Shown: in pieces, positions 43,568 through 54,641 of the stretch | Numbering within the stretch: the stretch's first letter is position 1 | Layout of the letters: each line of letters starts with the position of its first letter | Assembly: GCF_001813675.1 (NCBI RefSeq) | Contig: NZ_KV813650.1 | Coordinates: 34,879-98,878, forward strand | Reading direction: 5' to 3' | DNA: 64,000 nt | Source of the DNA: Streptococcus sp. HMSC078D09 | GTDB lineage: Bacteria; Bacillota; Bacilli; Lactobacillales; Streptococcaceae | Translations under genes and position numbers: made by a program | The notes under the pieces: model-generated | The model's database searches: none | What the model saw: only the letters and a program-made list of their open reading frames with translations | Told to the model about the DNA's origin: nothing

Positions 43568-45865
43568 ATGCGACAATACCATGTAAAGCTTCATTTTCAT
43601 AAGCAAAAAGGAAATTATTTTGCCTATGATATGTGGCAGTGGCAGGATCAAGTAGAAGGAAAATCAGTCTCTTTCTCCAAGTTGGATTATTTTGGAGTAG
43701 AGGGAAATCTGGTATACGAGAGTGAGGATGCCTTGAACCGGGGCCATGTCCTGGTTAAAGAAGGGGATTGGCTCACTAAGACCCGGGACTTTGAAATCGA
43801 ACTTTTACCAGAAGGGCATGTTCGAGAAGTGTGGATTCTTGATGGAGACGATACAGTCTATTATTCTTTGCAAGCTGCTTTGACGAGTCATGCATACAGC
43901 CATCGTCAGCCTCATGCCTACGATATGGCGATGCGCCCTAGAGAGTTTGATGCCAAGTGGGCGTATCAAGGATGGCTCGGTCATCGGGAGGAAGAAGGAG
44001 AGCATTGCTTTAAACTGTGGGCTCCTACTGCTAAGAAAGTTGAATTGTTGCTCTATCAATCTACAGACTTGGATGCGCCTATCTGGAAGAGCATGCCGAT
44101 GACACGTGGCAAACAAGAGTCTAGCTACCACCCAGAAAATACCCATGGTGTTTGGATTTTAGATTTTTTAGGAAATTTAAGTGGCATGGCTTATCAATAT
44201 CGTGTCCATTTTGAACACCATACTCAAGTGACGCGCGATCCTTATAGTATTGCAACGACAGCGGACGGGATGCGCTCTGCCATTCTTTCAAGAGCAGATC
44301 GTCAGTTTGATTGGGGCACTATAAAAGGAGCCGATGCGACTCCTTGGCGCTTGGACAATCCTTGTCAAGCAGTGATTTATGAGATGCACCTTCGGGATTT
44401 GACCAAGTCACCGACATCAGGTGTGGACGAGTCTTTACGTGGAACCTATCTGGGGGCTTGCCAAGAAGGAACCATTAATAGCCATGGTGATGCAACTGCC
44501 TTTGATTATATCCGTCAGTTAGGGGTCAATGTCGTGCAACTGCAGCCGATTTCTGATCGCTTTAAACAGTATGACGATGAAGGCCAGGTGACCTACAATT
44601 GGGGCTACGACGTTCAGAATTATTCTGCACCAGAAACTAGCTTTTCAACGGATCCATCCAATCCGAAACAAACCATGAAAGAGCTCAAAACCATGATCCG
44701 GGCTTATCATGAGGCAGGAATTTCTGTGGTCTTGGATGTGGTCTACAATCATATCTATTCGACCGAACATGGTCCTTTCCAAAATACAGTACCCGATTAT
44801 TATTACCGGATGGAGCCAGATGGTCGTTTCCAAAATGGGACAGGTGTCGGGAATGAAACAGCTAGTGAGCATGAAATGTACCGCAAGTACATGATTGATT
44901 CCCTCACGCATTGGGTCAAAGAGTACCAGATCGATGGCTTCCGCTTTGATTTGATGGGGATTCACGATGTAAGGACGATGAATGTTATTCGGGAGGCAAT
45001 GGACGCTCTGGATCCTCGGATTCTTCTTTACGGAGAAGGTTGGGACATGGGAACAGGTCTCGCCCCAGAGGACAAGGCTAAGAAGGACAATGCAGCGCAA
45101 TTGCCAAGAATTGGATTCTTTAATGATACGGAGCGCGATGCCATTAAAGGGGCTGAGGTTTATGGTTCCATCAAACGTGGCTTTGTCAGCCGAAAATCGA
45201 CGGAGAATATCGTTGCCCGTGCTGTTTTAGGTAGTGCAGAACTTGGCAATTATTTAAGTCCCAATCAGGTCTTGAATTATGTGGAGGCTCATGATAATTA
45301 TAATCTCTATGACTTGCTTCAGACCCTTCATCCGAATGTAGAAGTAGCAGGCTTGGTCAAGCGCTCAGAGTTGGCTACGGCCATGAATCTGCTCTTTCAA
45401 GGCATGGCCTTCATGCAATTGGGTCAAGAGTTTATGCGGACCAAATTGGTAGCGACAGGTCCTGATGGAGAAATCACACCTTTGGATCGTGAACGGGCCA
45501 TGAATTCCTACAATGCTCCAGATTATGTGAATCAGGTTAATTGGGATCTGGTCAGTCAGAACAAGGAATCAATTGCCTATATCCGAAGCTTGATCGCCTT
45601 GAAGACAAGTCTTCCTGTCTTAGGGCTTGAAAGTTATGATAAAATCTACCAACAAGTCTTTATTCAATCTGCAACTGATACCAGTGGCCTTGTCATCTAT
45701 GAACTAACAGGAGATAAGAAGTACTTGGTCATCTTCAACGCCAGCGGACTTCCATATTACCTCCAAAATTCAAATAAATTGAAATTGATGGTTGGGAATA
45801 GTCGTCATAAACGACCATTCTACGTGGAGAATTTAACAGCTTCTGTTTTTGAAGTCCTAGACTAA
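43568..45865 (+). CDS. pulA: Type I pullulanase (intracellular)
   Basis: A 765-residue GH13 debranching enzyme without signal peptide or sortase motif. N-terminal beta domains (CBM48-type from about 135: HCFKLWAPTAKKVELLLY), catalytic barrel with YNWGYDVQNYSAPE (the pullulanase hallmark), VVLDVVYNHIY, DGFRFDLMGIHD (nucleophile Asp), LLYGEGWD (acid/base Glu) and YVEAHDNYNL. It cleaves alpha-1,6 branches of glycogen-like glucans. Distinct from the large surface pullulanase SpuA. Third gene after ligA and dgkB; 77 bases separate it from dgkB. Confidence 0.93.
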   Translation: MRQYHVKLHFHKQKGNYFAYDMWQWQDQVEGKSVSFSKLDYFGVEGNLVYESEDALNRGHVLVKEGDWLTKTRDFEIELLPEGHVREVWILDGDDTVYYSLQAALTSHAYSHRQPHAYDMAMRPREFDAKWAYQGWLGHREEEGEHCFKLWAPTAKKVELLLYQSTDLDAPIWKSMPMTRGKQESSYHPENTHGVWILDFLGNLSGMAYQYRVHFEHHTQVTRDPYSIATTADGMRSAILSRADRQFDWGTIKGADATPWRLDNPCQAVIYEMHLRDLTKSPTSGVDESLRGTYLGACQEGTINSHGDATAFDYIRQLGVNVVQLQPISDRFKQYDDEGQVTYNWGYDVQNYSAPETSFSTDPSNPKQTMKELKTMIRAYHEAGISVVLDVVYNHIYSTEHGPFQNTVPDYYYRMEPDGRFQNGTGVGNETASEHEMYRKYMIDSLTHWVKEYQIDGFRFDLMGIHDVRTMNVIREAMDALDPRILLYGEGWDMGTGLAPEDKAKKDNAAQLPRIGFFNDTERDAIKGAEVYGSIKRGFVSRKSTENIVARAVLGSAELGNYLSPNQVLNYVEAHDNYNLYDLLQTLHPNVEVAGLVKRSELATAMNLLFQGMAFMQLGQEFMRTKLVATGPDGEITPLDRERAMNSYNAPDYVNQVNWDLVSQNKESIAYIRSLIALKTSLPVLGLESYDKIYQQVFIQSATDTSGLVIYELTGDKKYLVIFNASGLPYYLQNSNKLKLMVGNSRHKRPFYVENLTASVFEVLD

Positions 45866-45887
45866 GTTTTTTTAAAAGAAATCATAA

Positions 45888-45920
45888 AATCCCTGAGTTT
45901 TTAAACTCAGGGATTCTTTT
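45888..45920. terminator. Bidirectional terminator between pulA and ltaS
   Basis: Perfect 13-base stem AATCCCTGAGTTT / AAACTCAGGGATT with a two-base loop, A-rich on one side and T-rich on the other. Confidence 0.9.
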
Positions 45921-48079
45921 TATTTAGAAGAACTGCTACTGGTCTCTGTTGAGGAAGAACTATCGTCTTCTGGGTGCAATTCTTTATAAGTTGGTGCTTT
46001 GAAGAGATCAACGGTAGACTGGTTGCCACGTTGGTTATAAAGGCTGGTTGATTTGTCACCTTTTTCCTTTTCAATCTTCTTCAATGCCTTGAAGGAATTG
46101 GTGTAGGAATAATCTTCTGGATTGACTTTTCCAAGATCATTGCCCTTGAAGAAGCGAAGGAGGTCACCGGTCTGGATGCTATCGCTAATCTTCAATTGAA
46201 GGTTAGCAGCTTCCCTGATCTTGTCCAGTTCTTCCTTGGTTTTTTCGTCTGGGTTCGTGATTTCCTCACCTGTTTTGGTGTAATAGGTCCGGCCACTATA
46301 GCTCGTATACTCTGGAGTTACAAAGTAGTTAGCAGAGCGGAAGGCGACGATTTGATCATGATCTGGTGAGAGCATATCTTGACCAACTTGGAGGAATTTG
46401 TTGGATTCAATGCCCAGCAAATGTTCCAAGGTTGGGAGCATATCGATTTCGCCTCCATAGGTATCAATGATGCCACCCTTATCCATACCTGGAATGACTA
46501 CCATATAAGGTACTCGTTGCAACATGGCATTGTCATAACTTGACCACGTTTCAGAGTTCTTACCAAGTAGAGGAGCAAGAGCTGGATTGCGGGAGTTTGA
46601 AATTCCGTAGTGGTCCCCATAGAGAACGATGATGGAATTTTTGTAAAGACCAGATTCTTTCAGGTAATCAAAGAAGGCCTTGATCGAAGAATCTAGGTAG
46701 TTAGCGGTCGCAAAATAGCCATTGATGGTTTCGTCCTGTGTCTTAGCTAGAGGGAAGCCAAGATCATCTCCTGACAAGCTGGTCGTATAAGGATAGTGGT
46801 TGGAAACCGTAATGAACTTCGTATAGAAAGGTTGTTGCAATCTTTCTAGGTATTTGATGGAATCCTTGAGCATGTATTTGTCATTAAGACCATACTGGAA
46901 GGAATTGCTGCTGTTTTGTTTGGTGAAGTAGCTGGCATCAAAGAAGTAATTGTAGCCCCATTGTTTATAGGCGGTATTTCGATTCCAGAAACTTCCAGCA
47001 TTCCCATGGAAAACAGCGCTCGAGTTGTAACCATTTTTTGAAAGAATAAATGGTGCAGCCTGTTGGGTATTGGTTCCACCATAGTTCACCATAAAGGAAC
47101 CTTGGTTGAGTCCGAAGAGGCCTGTTTCAATCATGGTCTCAGCATCAGACGTTTTCCCTGCCTTGACTTGGTTAAAGACGTTTGAAAAGGCAAAGGTTTC
47201 CTTCGAGTGGTAAAGTGAATTTAAGAATGGTGTTACTTCATATTCTTTATCATCTACTTTCAACTTGTAATCGATCAAGAATTGTTGGAAACTTTCCAAG
47301 TGAATGTAGATGACATTACGGCCTTTGGCCATTCCAAAGTATTCAGGATTAGGCTTGGCGTAATGCTGTTGGATATATTCTTCTACCGGCTTTAGATCTG
47401 CCTCGGAGGCTTTAGAACGTTCTTTGTTGGCAGCATAGGTCTGATTAGCGCTATAACCCAGAAAGGCTGGTAAGCCTAAGGCACGAACGACATAGTAGTT
47501 TGAGAACCCACGAGTCAAGAGCTCAGGTCGGTCAATTTCTGCGAGGAAAAGGTTGGCCGAAAAGAGCATGGCTGATAAAGAGGTAACCGCAAAACTAGCT
47601 CGTTTATTGAAGGGACGATTGTCCATTCGAATCCATTTCTTAAAGAAGAAGAAAGCTAGAATAGGGAAATCTAGAATGTAGATCACATCCCAAGGGCGGA
47701 ACAATTCTAAAGCAGCAGCTCCGAGACCGGCAGAAACCTTGCTGGAAGCCAACATGGTATTGACCGTTACGAAGTCTGTAAACTCTCGATAATAGATGGA
47801 ATTGGAAATCAACCAAATAAATAAGAGAAGGTAGATCCCAAAGGCCAAACTATAAAAGAGCTTGGTTCGTTTGATATAGAGTGCTAGACCGATGAAGAGC
47901 AGACTGATCGGCAATGGGTTGATCACTGCTAGAAAAATCTGATAGGGTCCTTGAATGTCTAAATTAAAATCAACTGAATAGGCCCACATGGTTTTGAACC
48001 AGTAGAGCAACAGAAGGGTCAAGACAAATCCTAGTCTGGTACTCATGAAATTGAGTATCGAATTCGTAATTTTTTTCAC
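45920..48079 (-). CDS. ltaS: Lipoteichoic acid synthase family protein
   Basis: A 719-residue LtaS: five N-terminal membrane segments (to about 200), then the extracellular sulfatase-like domain with VIYIHLESFQQFLIDYK (Glu ligand), KAGKTSDAETMIETGLFGL (nucleophile Thr), AVFHGNAGSFWNRNTAYKQWGYNYFFDASYF and VLYGDHYGISNSRNP. It polymerises glycerol phosphate from phosphatidylglycerol. Ser/Thr-rich C-terminal tail (DDSSSSTETSSSSSK) is unusual. GTG start, with AAGGAAG upstream. The motifs match S. aureus LtaS far better than the GacH-like gene at 22120 does. Confidence 0.9.
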   Translation of the reverse strand: MKKITNSILNFMSTRLGFVLTLLLLYWFKTMWAYSVDFNLDIQGPYQIFLAVINPLPISLLFIGLALYIKRTKLFYSLAFGIYLLLFIWLISNSIYYREFTDFVTVNTMLASSKVSAGLGAAALELFRPWDVIYILDFPILAFFFFKKWIRMDNRPFNKRASFAVTSLSAMLFSANLFLAEIDRPELLTRGFSNYYVVRALGLPAFLGYSANQTYAANKERSKASEADLKPVEEYIQQHYAKPNPEYFGMAKGRNVIYIHLESFQQFLIDYKLKVDDKEYEVTPFLNSLYHSKETFAFSNVFNQVKAGKTSDAETMIETGLFGLNQGSFMVNYGGTNTQQAAPFILSKNGYNSSAVFHGNAGSFWNRNTAYKQWGYNYFFDASYFTKQNSSNSFQYGLNDKYMLKDSIKYLERLQQPFYTKFITVSNHYPYTTSLSGDDLGFPLAKTQDETINGYFATANYLDSSIKAFFDYLKESGLYKNSIIVLYGDHYGISNSRNPALAPLLGKNSETWSSYDNAMLQRVPYMVVIPGMDKGGIIDTYGGEIDMLPTLEHLLGIESNKFLQVGQDMLSPDHDQIVAFRSANYFVTPEYTSYSGRTYYTKTGEEITNPDEKTKEELDKIREAANLQLKISDSIQTGDLLRFFKGNDLGKVNPEDYSYTNSFKALKKIEKEKGDKSTSLYNQRGNQSTVDLFKAPTYKELHPEDDSSSSTETSSSSSK

Positions 48080-48124
48080 AAAATGTTACTTCCTTGTCTT
48101 ATTTCCTAAAAATTTTCATATACA

Positions 48125-48133
48125 AGTATACCA
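48125..48133 (-). promoter_or_regulatory. Extended -10 promoter of ltaS
   Basis: Minus-strand TGG plus TATACT, about 46 bases before the GTG start. Confidence 0.5.
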
Positions 48134-48293
48134 CAATTTTATGGAGAAAGAAAAAAATGACTGTAAAGGAGAGGAAAGAAATAGGAAAGATCCGGCATTT
48201 TATATCATTTGAAGCTAAATGATGAAAGCTAGGATAAAACGGTAAAAAAAGTTCCAGTAAATAAAGCCTCTCTTTGTGAAAACTGCAGACTTT

Positions 48294-48302
48294 TGCTATA
48301 AT
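48294..48302 (+). promoter_or_regulatory. Extended -10 promoter, suggesting a leaderless mRNA
   Basis: TGC plus TATAAT (48297-48302), seven bases before ATG 48310. The intervening AGAGGGT would be upstream of, or at, the transcription start. Confidence 0.6.
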
Positions 48303-48309
48303 AGAGGGT

Positions 48310-49473
48310 ATGAAAAAACTCACAGTCAGTCGCCAAGTCGCAACAAAAATCAAACAAGGACAATCTCTTCTTGAAAAGCAAGATTTTGACTCACTTCCTG
48401 CTTTGGATCAAGCGGTTCAATTGCTTTCAGGAGATGGACAATCCCTCGGAGTCGGATACTTATCTGAACAAAATAAAGGGATTGGATGGTTTGTTTCGCA
48501 AGAGTTGGTCGCTTTTGATCAAGACTTTTTTAAAAAGCTTTTCATCAAAGCCAAGCAATACCGTCGTTCTTATTATGCGGATGAAACGACGACGGCCTTT
48601 CGTCTCTTTAACCAAGAGGGAGATGGTTTTGGTGGTTTCACGGTTGACTTGTATGGTGAGTTTGTTGTTTTTTCTTGGTACAATCCTTTCGTATTTCAGA
48701 TCAAGGGAACCATTCTAGCGGCCTTTCAAGAAGCTTTTCCAGAAGTCCGAGGGGGCTATGAAAAGATTCGCTTTAAAGGCTTGGACTATGAATCGGCTCA
48801 TGTCTATGGAGAAGAAGCTCCGCAAGAATTTTTGATTCTTGAAAATGGAGTTTCTTACCAGGTCTTTCTCAATGATGGCTTGATGACGGGGATCTTTTTG
48901 GATCAGCATGAAGTTCGAGGTAGCTTGGTAGAGGGCTTAGCAGCTGGCAAGTCCTTGCTCAATATGTTCTCCTATACGGCGGCCTTCTCTGTGGCTGCGG
49001 CAATGGGTGGAGCAGTTGAGACAACATCGGTCGATCTGGCTAAGAGAAGTAGAGAATTATCAGAAGCGCATTTTGTGGCAAATGGCTTGGCGCTGGATGC
49101 TCATCGTTTTGTCGTGATGGATGTCTTTGACTATTACAAATATGCCAAACGCCATGACCTAAGCTATGATGTGATCGTGCTCGATCCGCCTAGCTTTGCG
49201 CGGAATAAAAAACGGACATTTTCAGTCGCTAAAGATTACCATCGATTGGTCAGCGAGGCACTCGAGATTTTAAATCCAGGTGGGATCTTGATTCTCAGTA
49301 CCAATGCGGCAAATGTGACCAAAGAAAAATTTAAAAAACAAATCGAAAAGGGATTTCAAGGCCGTAAGCATCGCTATCTAGCGGAATACGGACTTCCGGG
49401 AGATTTTCGATGGAACAAGAAAGAAGAAAGTAGTAATTACTTAAAAGTATTTACGATTAGGGTGGATGTATGA
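48310..49473 (+). CDS. RlmI-like 23S rRNA (cytosine-C5) methyltransferase
   Basis: A 387-residue class I SAM-dependent methyltransferase with an N-terminal PUA-like region, the central [43 protein letters not shown]-binding motif and [32 protein letters not shown] (DPPSF motif). It resembles E. coli RlmI, which methylates C1962; the target here is inferred. It overlaps aroD by four bases (ATGA), so this housekeeping gene heads the aromatic cluster. Confidence 0.87.
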   Translation: MKKLTVSRQVATKIKQGQSLLEKQDFDSLPALDQAVQLLSGDGQSLGVGYLSEQNKGIGWFVSQELVAFDQDFFKKLFIKAKQYRRSYYADETTTAFRLFNQEGDGFGGFTVDLYGEFVVFSWYNPFVFQIKGTILAAFQEAFPEVRGGYEKIRFKGLDYESAHVYGEEAPQEFLILENGVSYQVFLNDGLMTGIFLDQHEVRGSLVEGLAAGKSLLNMFSYTAAFSVAAAMGGAVETTSVDLAKRSRELSEAHFVANGLALDAHRFVVMDVFDYYKYAKRHDLSYDVIVLDPPSFARNKKRTFSVAKDYHRLVSEALEILNPGGILILSTNAANVTKEKFKKQIEKGFQGRKHRYLAEYGLPGDFRWNKKEESSNYLKVFTIRVDV

Positions 49474-50147
49474 AATTAGTTGTTTCGATTATGCCTCGCT
49501 CCTTAGAAGAGGCGCAACAACTAGATAGTTCGCGTTACGAGGATGCAGATGTTATTGAGTGGCGTGCGGACTTTTTTGAAAAAAGCGAGATCTTAACCGT
49601 CGCTCCTGCAGTTTTTGAGAAATTTGCTGGACGCGAGATTTTATTCACCTTGCGGACTCGAGCTGAAGGTGGAGGGATGGAGCTGACTAATGAAGAATAT
49701 GTTGGGATCCTGAAAGATATTCAATCCATCTATCATCCGGATTATATCGATTTCGAGTATTATAGTCACCGTGAAGTCTTTGAAGAGATGTTGGAATTTT
49801 CAAATCTTGTTCTCAGCTACCATAACTTCCAAGAAACTCCGGAAAATATGATGGAGATCTTATCGGAATTGACCAGTTTTTCTCCAAAATTAGTCAAAGT
49901 ATCTGTCATGGCCCACAATGAACAAGATGTTCTTGACTTGATGAATTATACGCGTGGTTTCAAGACACTGAACCCTGAGCAAGAATATGTAACGATTTCC
50001 ATGGGCAAGGTCGGGAAGATTTCGCGCTTGACAGCTGATTTGACAGGCTCTTCTTGGTCTTATGCTAGAGTCGGAGATGAAAGTGCTCCAGGTCAAATTC
50101 CTCTTGAAAATATGAGAAGAATTCGGGAGTTATTAAATGAAGATTGA
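49470..50147 (+). CDS. aroD: 3-Dehydroquinate dehydratase, type I
   Basis: A 225-residue TIM-barrel enzyme: [35 protein letters not shown], the His of LSYHNF, and the Schiff-base Lys in [10 protein letters not shown]. It converts 3-dehydroquinate to 3-dehydroshikimate. Translationally coupled with the methyltransferase before it and overlapping aroE by 11 bases. Confidence 0.94.
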   Translation: MKLVVSIMPRSLEEAQQLDSSRYEDADVIEWRADFFEKSEILTVAPAVFEKFAGREILFTLRTRAEGGGMELTNEEYVGILKDIQSIYHPDYIDFEYYSHREVFEEMLEFSNLVLSYHNFQETPENMMEILSELTSFSPKLVKVSVMAHNEQDVLDLMNYTRGFKTLNPEQEYVTISMGKVGKISRLTADLTGSSWSYARVGDESAPGQIPLENMRRIRELLNED

Positions 50148-51009
50148 CGGATATACTCGGATGGCAGCGGTCATTGCCCATCCCATTCGTCATAGTATTT
50201 CTCCTTTCATCCATAATCTAGCCTATGAATTAACAGCGACCAATGCTGCTTATCTAGCTTGGGATATTGCTGAAGAAGACTTAGAAAGCACCATCAGCCA
50301 AATTCGTAAGTTGGATATGATTGGGGCCAACATTTCCATGCCCTACAAGCAGAAGGTCTTTCCTTACTTAGATGAAGTGGATGAGATGGCCCGAAAGATC
50401 GGTTCTGTCAATACTATCGTTCACCGCGATGGTAAGCTTAAAGGCTATAATACAGATGGGATAGGTTTCTTTCGTAGTTTACCTCCTGCTTTCTCTATTA
50501 AGGGAAAAACAATGGTTCTCTTAGGTGCAGGTGGTGCAGCTTTAGCGATTATTGCACAGGCCATTCATCTAGGTGTGAAACGTATCCTTGTCTTTGTGAG
50601 AGAGGAAAGATTGGTTCATTATCGTTCAATAGTTCAGTTGATTGAAGATGGCTTTGATTTCTTGATAGAATTGTATGCGATTGAGAAAGATGAAGAAGTT
50701 CAAAACTCTTTTAATCAAGCCGATCTCATCTTAAATGCCACTGGTGTAGGCATGGATGGTCATTCTCTTCCGATAGCGAGTTACTTGACCTTTCCCCTAC
50801 ATGCCTTAATCGTAGAGATGGCCTACTATCCGGCAGTGACCCCCTTTCTGCAATTAGCAGTGAATCAAGGAAACCAGAGGGTAAATGGGCTGGGAATGCT
50901 CTTTTATCAAGCTGAAGCAGCCTTTGAATTAATGACTGGGAAAGTATTTCCTACAGAGTCTGTATGGGAAGCATTGACAACAGAATATCGCCAATTTGTA
51001 TGTGACTAA
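50137..51009 (+). CDS. aroE: Shikimate dehydrogenase
   Basis: A 290-residue enzyme: substrate domain with [17 protein letters not shown] and [10 protein letters not shown] (catalytic Lys), then the NADP Rossmann domain ([21 protein letters not shown]) and the late [18 protein letters not shown]. It reduces 3-dehydroshikimate to shikimate. Overlaps aroD by 11 bases; a terminator and new promoter follow, so aroDE and aroBC are separate transcripts. Confidence 0.94.
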   Translation: MKIDGYTRMAAVIAHPIRHSISPFIHNLAYELTATNAAYLAWDIAEEDLESTISQIRKLDMIGANISMPYKQKVFPYLDEVDEMARKIGSVNTIVHRDGKLKGYNTDGIGFFRSLPPAFSIKGKTMVLLGAGGAALAIIAQAIHLGVKRILVFVREERLVHYRSIVQLIEDGFDFLIELYAIEKDEEVQNSFNQADLILNATGVGMDGHSLPIASYLTFPLHALIVEMAYYPAVTPFLQLAVNQGNQRVNGLGMLFYQAEAAFELMTGKVFPTESVWEALTTEYRQFVCD

Positions 51010-51052
51010 GAGAGGGGTTTACCTTTTCCTATTGAAAAAGCTTTATGAGATT

Positions 51053-51090
51053 AGAACAAGACCTGATTTTTAAAAAAACAGTCTTGCTCT
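51053..51090 (+). terminator. Probable terminator after aroE
   Basis: Stem AGAACAAGACCTG / CAGTCTTGCTCT around an A/T loop; the T tail is interrupted, so efficiency is uncertain. Confidence 0.6.
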
Positions 51091-51110
51091 AGTCTCTTTT
51101 TCATTTTGAT

Positions 51111-51140
51111 TGAGACATGTGCCCTATTTCATGATAAGAT
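51111..51140 (+). promoter_or_regulatory. Promoter of the aroB-pheA cluster
   Basis: TTGAGA (51111-51116) and TAAGAT (51135-51140), 18-base spacer. Confidence 0.5.
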
Positions 51141-51171
51141 AGAATCAAAGAATAACATGAAGGAGATTCCT

Positions 51172-52245
51172 ATGAACGTATCGGTACCTATTCCAGGACA
51201 TTCCTATGATATTGTGATTGAAAGAGGTGGTCTCAACCAGGTTGGAGACTGGTTGCGCACTCTTTGGGGCGATAAAAAAGTCGCCATTATTTCCGATAAC
51301 CGCGTGGCTAAGCTATATGCCTCTATCGTAGAGAAGAGCCTGGAGAAAGCTGGTTTTCAAGTGGTTCGCTTTGAGTTTCTTCAAGGGGAAGCCAGTAAGA
51401 ATCTAACCACTGTTTCAAAAGTATATGACTTTCTAGCTACCCAGGGCATGACGCGCAGTGATGGAATCGTTGCTCTTGGGGGTGGCGTAGTTGGTGATTT
51501 GGCTGGTTTTGCTGCCTCAACCTATATGCGGGGAATTTCCTTTGTTCAGATCCCGACTAGCTTGACCGCCCAGGTGGATTCTTCTATCGGGGGAAAGACT
51601 GGAGTCAACACAGCACTTGCCAAAAACATGGTAGGGACCTTTGCTCAACCAGATGGTGTGTTTATTGATCCTGAAGTGTTGAGCACTTTGGGGCAACGTG
51701 AATTGATCGAGGGGATGGGCGAAGTCATCAAGTACGGTCTCATCCAAGATACGGAACTTTGGGAAGAATTGGAAGCCATGGAGGGTTCTGTCCAGAGTAT
51801 TTTAGAGCATGCAGAGAGCATCATTTCTCATTCTTGCCTGGTGAAGCGAGACCATGTTGTAGCAGATGAGTTGGACAATGGTATTCGACTGTATCTCAAT
51901 TTTGGTCATACCATCGGGCATGCCATTGAAGCGACAGCTGGTTATGGACAGGTTATGCATGGGGAAGCCGTTAGTATGGGCATGGTGCAGCTCTCTCGAG
52001 TTGCAGAAGAAAAGGGTTTGATGCCAAAAGGAATCACTCAAAAAATCGAAGAAATGTGTCGGAAATTTGGCCTTCCGGTGACTTATGAGAACTGGGATAA
52101 AGAAGCCCTTTATCAAGCCTTGACTCATGACAAAAAAGCGCGTGGGACGAACTTGAAATTAGTCATTGTTCCAGAGTTGGGGCAAGCAGCGATTCATCAA
52201 ATCCCTCTTCAAGAAATGAAGGACTTTTTAGAAAGAAAGGAATAA
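51172..52245 (+). CDS. aroB: 3-Dehydroquinate synthase
   Basis: A 357-residue NAD- and metal-dependent enzyme, second step of the shikimate pathway: [44 protein letters not shown], and the metal ligands Glu in EVIKYGLI and His in [11 protein letters not shown] and [12 protein letters not shown] 51172 follows AAGGAGA; the open frame extends upstream over the promoter but has no binding site. Seven bases separate it from aroC. Confidence 0.95.
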   Translation: MNVSVPIPGHSYDIVIERGGLNQVGDWLRTLWGDKKVAIISDNRVAKLYASIVEKSLEKAGFQVVRFEFLQGEASKNLTTVSKVYDFLATQGMTRSDGIVALGGGVVGDLAGFAASTYMRGISFVQIPTSLTAQVDSSIGGKTGVNTALAKNMVGTFAQPDGVFIDPEVLSTLGQRELIEGMGEVIKYGLIQDTELWEELEAMEGSVQSILEHAESIISHSCLVKRDHVVADELDNGIRLYLNFGHTIGHAIEATAGYGQVMHGEAVSMGMVQLSRVAEEKGLMPKGITQKIEEMCRKFGLPVTYENWDKEALYQALTHDKKARGTNLKLVIVPELGQAAIHQIPLQEMKDFLERKE

Positions 52246-52251
52246 GGTCGT

Positions 52252-53418
52252 ATGAGATATTTAACAGCAGGAGAGTCCCATGGGCCTCGACTAACAGCCA
52301 TCATCGAGGGGGTTCCGGCATGCCTTCCTTTATCTGAAGAGGATATTAATAAAGAGCTCAAACGTCGACAAGGTGGCTATGGTCGTGGTGCTCGGATGAA
52401 AATCGAGAGTGACCGTGTTGAGATTACATCAGGTGTTCGTCATGGCTTGACCATGGGAGGTCCGATTACTCTGAATGTGACCAATCTGGATCACCAAAAA
52501 TGGCTGGAGATCATGAATGTAGCACCGGTTGAAGAGAAAAAGAAAAATCTACGTAAGATCACCAAGCCACGTCCTGGTCATGCCGATCTAGTCGGAGGGA
52601 TGAAATACCGTTTTGACGATCTTCGTAATTCCTTAGAGCGTTCTTCTGCCCGTGAGACGACGATGCGTGTAGCCGTTGGTGCAGTTGCTAAACGGATTTT
52701 AGAAGAAATCGGCGTTGAAGTGGCCAGCCACATTGTTAATTTTGGGGGAATCGAGATTGCAATTCCCGGGAATCTAACCGTTTCAGAAATCAAGGAAAAG
52801 GCAGCGAAGTCGGAAGTTTCGATCGTTGTGCCAGAACAAGAAGAAGCCGTTAAGGCCTACATTGACCAAGTGAAAAAAGATGGCGATACCATCGGGGGAA
52901 TTGTGGAAACCTTGGTTGGCGGTGTACCTGTTGGACTAGGATCCTATGTGCAATGGGATAAGAAATTGGATGCCAAAATCGCTCAAGGAGTGGTCTCTAT
53001 CAATGCCTTTAAGGGAGTTGAGTTTGGCCTTGGTTTTGAAGCAGGTCGCCTAAAAGGCAGTCAAGTCATGGATGAGATCATCTGGTCTCAGGACACTGGA
53101 TATACCCGTCGCACCAATAATCTTGGTGGTTTTGAAGGGGGCATGACCAATGGTGAGCCCATTCTGGTTCGTGGCGTCATGAAGCCTATTCCGACCCTCT
53201 ACAAACCTTTGATGAGTGTGGATATTGAAACCCATGAGCCTTATAAAGCAACAGTTGAGCGCAGCGATCCAACGGCTTTACCAGCTGCAGGTGTGGTAAT
53301 GGAAGCAGTGGTCGCAACAGTCCTTGCTACAGAAGTGCTTGAAAAATTCTCATCCGATAACTTGGAAGAATTGAAAGAAGCCGTTGCTAAGCACCGGGAC
53401 TTTACGAAGAATTTTTAA
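52252..53418 (+). CDS. aroC: Chorismate synthase
   Basis: A 388-residue FMN-dependent enzyme, last step to chorismate: [62 protein letters not shown], and the late [15 protein letters not shown]. Full length. The end runs into the tyrA binding site. Confidence 0.96.
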   Translation: MRYLTAGESHGPRLTAIIEGVPACLPLSEEDINKELKRRQGGYGRGARMKIESDRVEITSGVRHGLTMGGPITLNVTNLDHQKWLEIMNVAPVEEKKKNLRKITKPRPGHADLVGGMKYRFDDLRNSLERSSARETTMRVAVGAVAKRILEEIGVEVASHIVNFGGIEIAIPGNLTVSEIKEKAAKSEVSIVVPEQEEAVKAYIDQVKKDGDTIGGIVETLVGGVPVGLGSYVQWDKKLDAKIAQGVVSINAFKGVEFGLGFEAGRLKGSQVMDEIIWSQDTGYTRRTNNLGGFEGGMTNGEPILVRGVMKPIPTLYKPLMSVDIETHEPYKATVERSDPTALPAAGVVMEAVVATVLATEVLEKFSSDNLEELKEAVAKHRDFTKNF

Positions 53419-53434
53419 GAGAAAGAGTTTTCCT

Positions 53435-54541
53435 TTGGAGAAGAAAGTTGTATATATTGCAGGCTTGGGCTTGATTGGTGCATCCCTCGCGCTGGGCATT
53501 AAGAGGGCCCACCCAAACGTGACTGTTCTTGGGTACAATCGTAGTGAAGCCTCTCGAACCATCGCTCTTGAAAGAGGAATGGTGGATCAGGTGACGGATG
53601 ATTTCGCAGCCTTTGCCCCTTTAGCAGATATCATTATTTTGGCCCTTCCCATCAAGCAAACCAAGTCTTATTTAGAAACCTTAGCCAGCTTGCATTTGAA
53701 AGACCGGGTACTGGTGACAGATGCAGGCTCTACCAAGGCAGAAATTGTCGCACAAGCTGAAAAAGTGTTTACAGATAAGGATGTACGCTTTGTGGGAGGA
53801 CACCCCATGGCTGGTAGTCATAAGACAGGTGCTGCAGCAGCAGATGCCACCTTATTTGAAAATGCCTATTATATTTTCACTCCTTCCAGCTTGACGACAG
53901 GAGGTGCCATGGAAGAGTTGAAAGAGCTTCTGAGTGGATTGGGATCCCGCTTTATTGAAATCGATGCCGAGGAACACGATCGGGTGACTTCTCAGATCAG
54001 CCATTTTCCTCATATTTTAGCCTCGACTCTGGTCGAGCAGGCTGTAGCTTATGGGGAAGAGCATGAAATGACCCGCCGTTTTGCGGCTGGTGGCTTTCGG
54101 GATATGACACGGATTGCGGAAAGTGAGCCAGGCATGTGGACCTCTATTCTCTTGTCCAACCCTCAAGCGATATTAGAGCGGATTGAAGATTTCAAAGACC
54201 GTTTGGATCAGGTGGCTGAGACCATTCAAGCAGATAACGAAGAGGCTATTTGGTCATTTTTCCATGAAGGGCGGAAGCACCGAAAAGAAATGCAGATCCA
54301 TCAGCGTGCTGGACGGGATAGTGCCTATGATCTCTTTATCGATGTTCCAGATAAAGAAGGTGTAATCCTCGAAATCTTACAACTCCTACAAGGGATTTCC
54401 TTGGTCAATATTCACATCAATGAAGAGAATCGGGAAGATATCCACGGGATTTTGCAGTTGACCTTTAAAAATGCAGAGGATCAAGAGCGGGCTCAAACAT
54501 TGATCAGCCAGGCGACGTCTTATACTGTCCTTGCTCGCTAG
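53435..54541 (+). CDS. tyrA: Prephenate dehydrogenase with ACT domain
   Basis: A 368-residue enzyme: Rossmann start VVYIAGLGLIGASLALGI, DAGSTKAEI, GGHPMAGSHKTG (catalytic His), SQISHFPHILAS, then a C-terminal ACT domain (YDLFIDVPDKEGVILEILQLLQGISLVNIHINEENREDIHG, about 290-360) that usually binds tyrosine for feedback. The TTG start at 53435 is 7 bases after AGAAAGAG and precedes the fold at once; an ATG at 53384 lies inside aroC. Confidence 0.93.
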   Translation: MEKKVVYIAGLGLIGASLALGIKRAHPNVTVLGYNRSEASRTIALERGMVDQVTDDFAAFAPLADIIILALPIKQTKSYLETLASLHLKDRVLVTDAGSTKAEIVAQAEKVFTDKDVRFVGGHPMAGSHKTGAAAADATLFENAYYIFTPSSLTTGGAMEELKELLSGLGSRFIEIDAEEHDRVTSQISHFPHILASTLVEQAVAYGEEHEMTRRFAAGGFRDMTRIAESEPGMWTSILLSNPQAILERIEDFKDRLDQVAETIQADNEEAIWSFFHEGRKHRKEMQIHQRAGRDSAYDLFIDVPDKEGVILEILQLLQGISLVNIHINEENREDIHGILQLTFKNAEDQERAQTLISQATSYTVLAR

Positions 54542-54603
54542 GTCTAAAGAAGGATTTGCGTCAAAAGTCCTGCTTCATTTTAGGAATATTGAAGGAAAAG
54601 CAG

Positions 54604-54609
54604 TATAAT
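54604..54609 (+). promoter_or_regulatory. -10 element of the ylbF-family gene
   Basis: TATAAT about 33 bases before the ATG at 54642; AAAGGAG is the ribosome site. The -35 is unclear. Confidence 0.45.
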
Positions 54610-54641
54610 AGAAGTATCTTATCAGTAAAGGAGCCTAGAAA

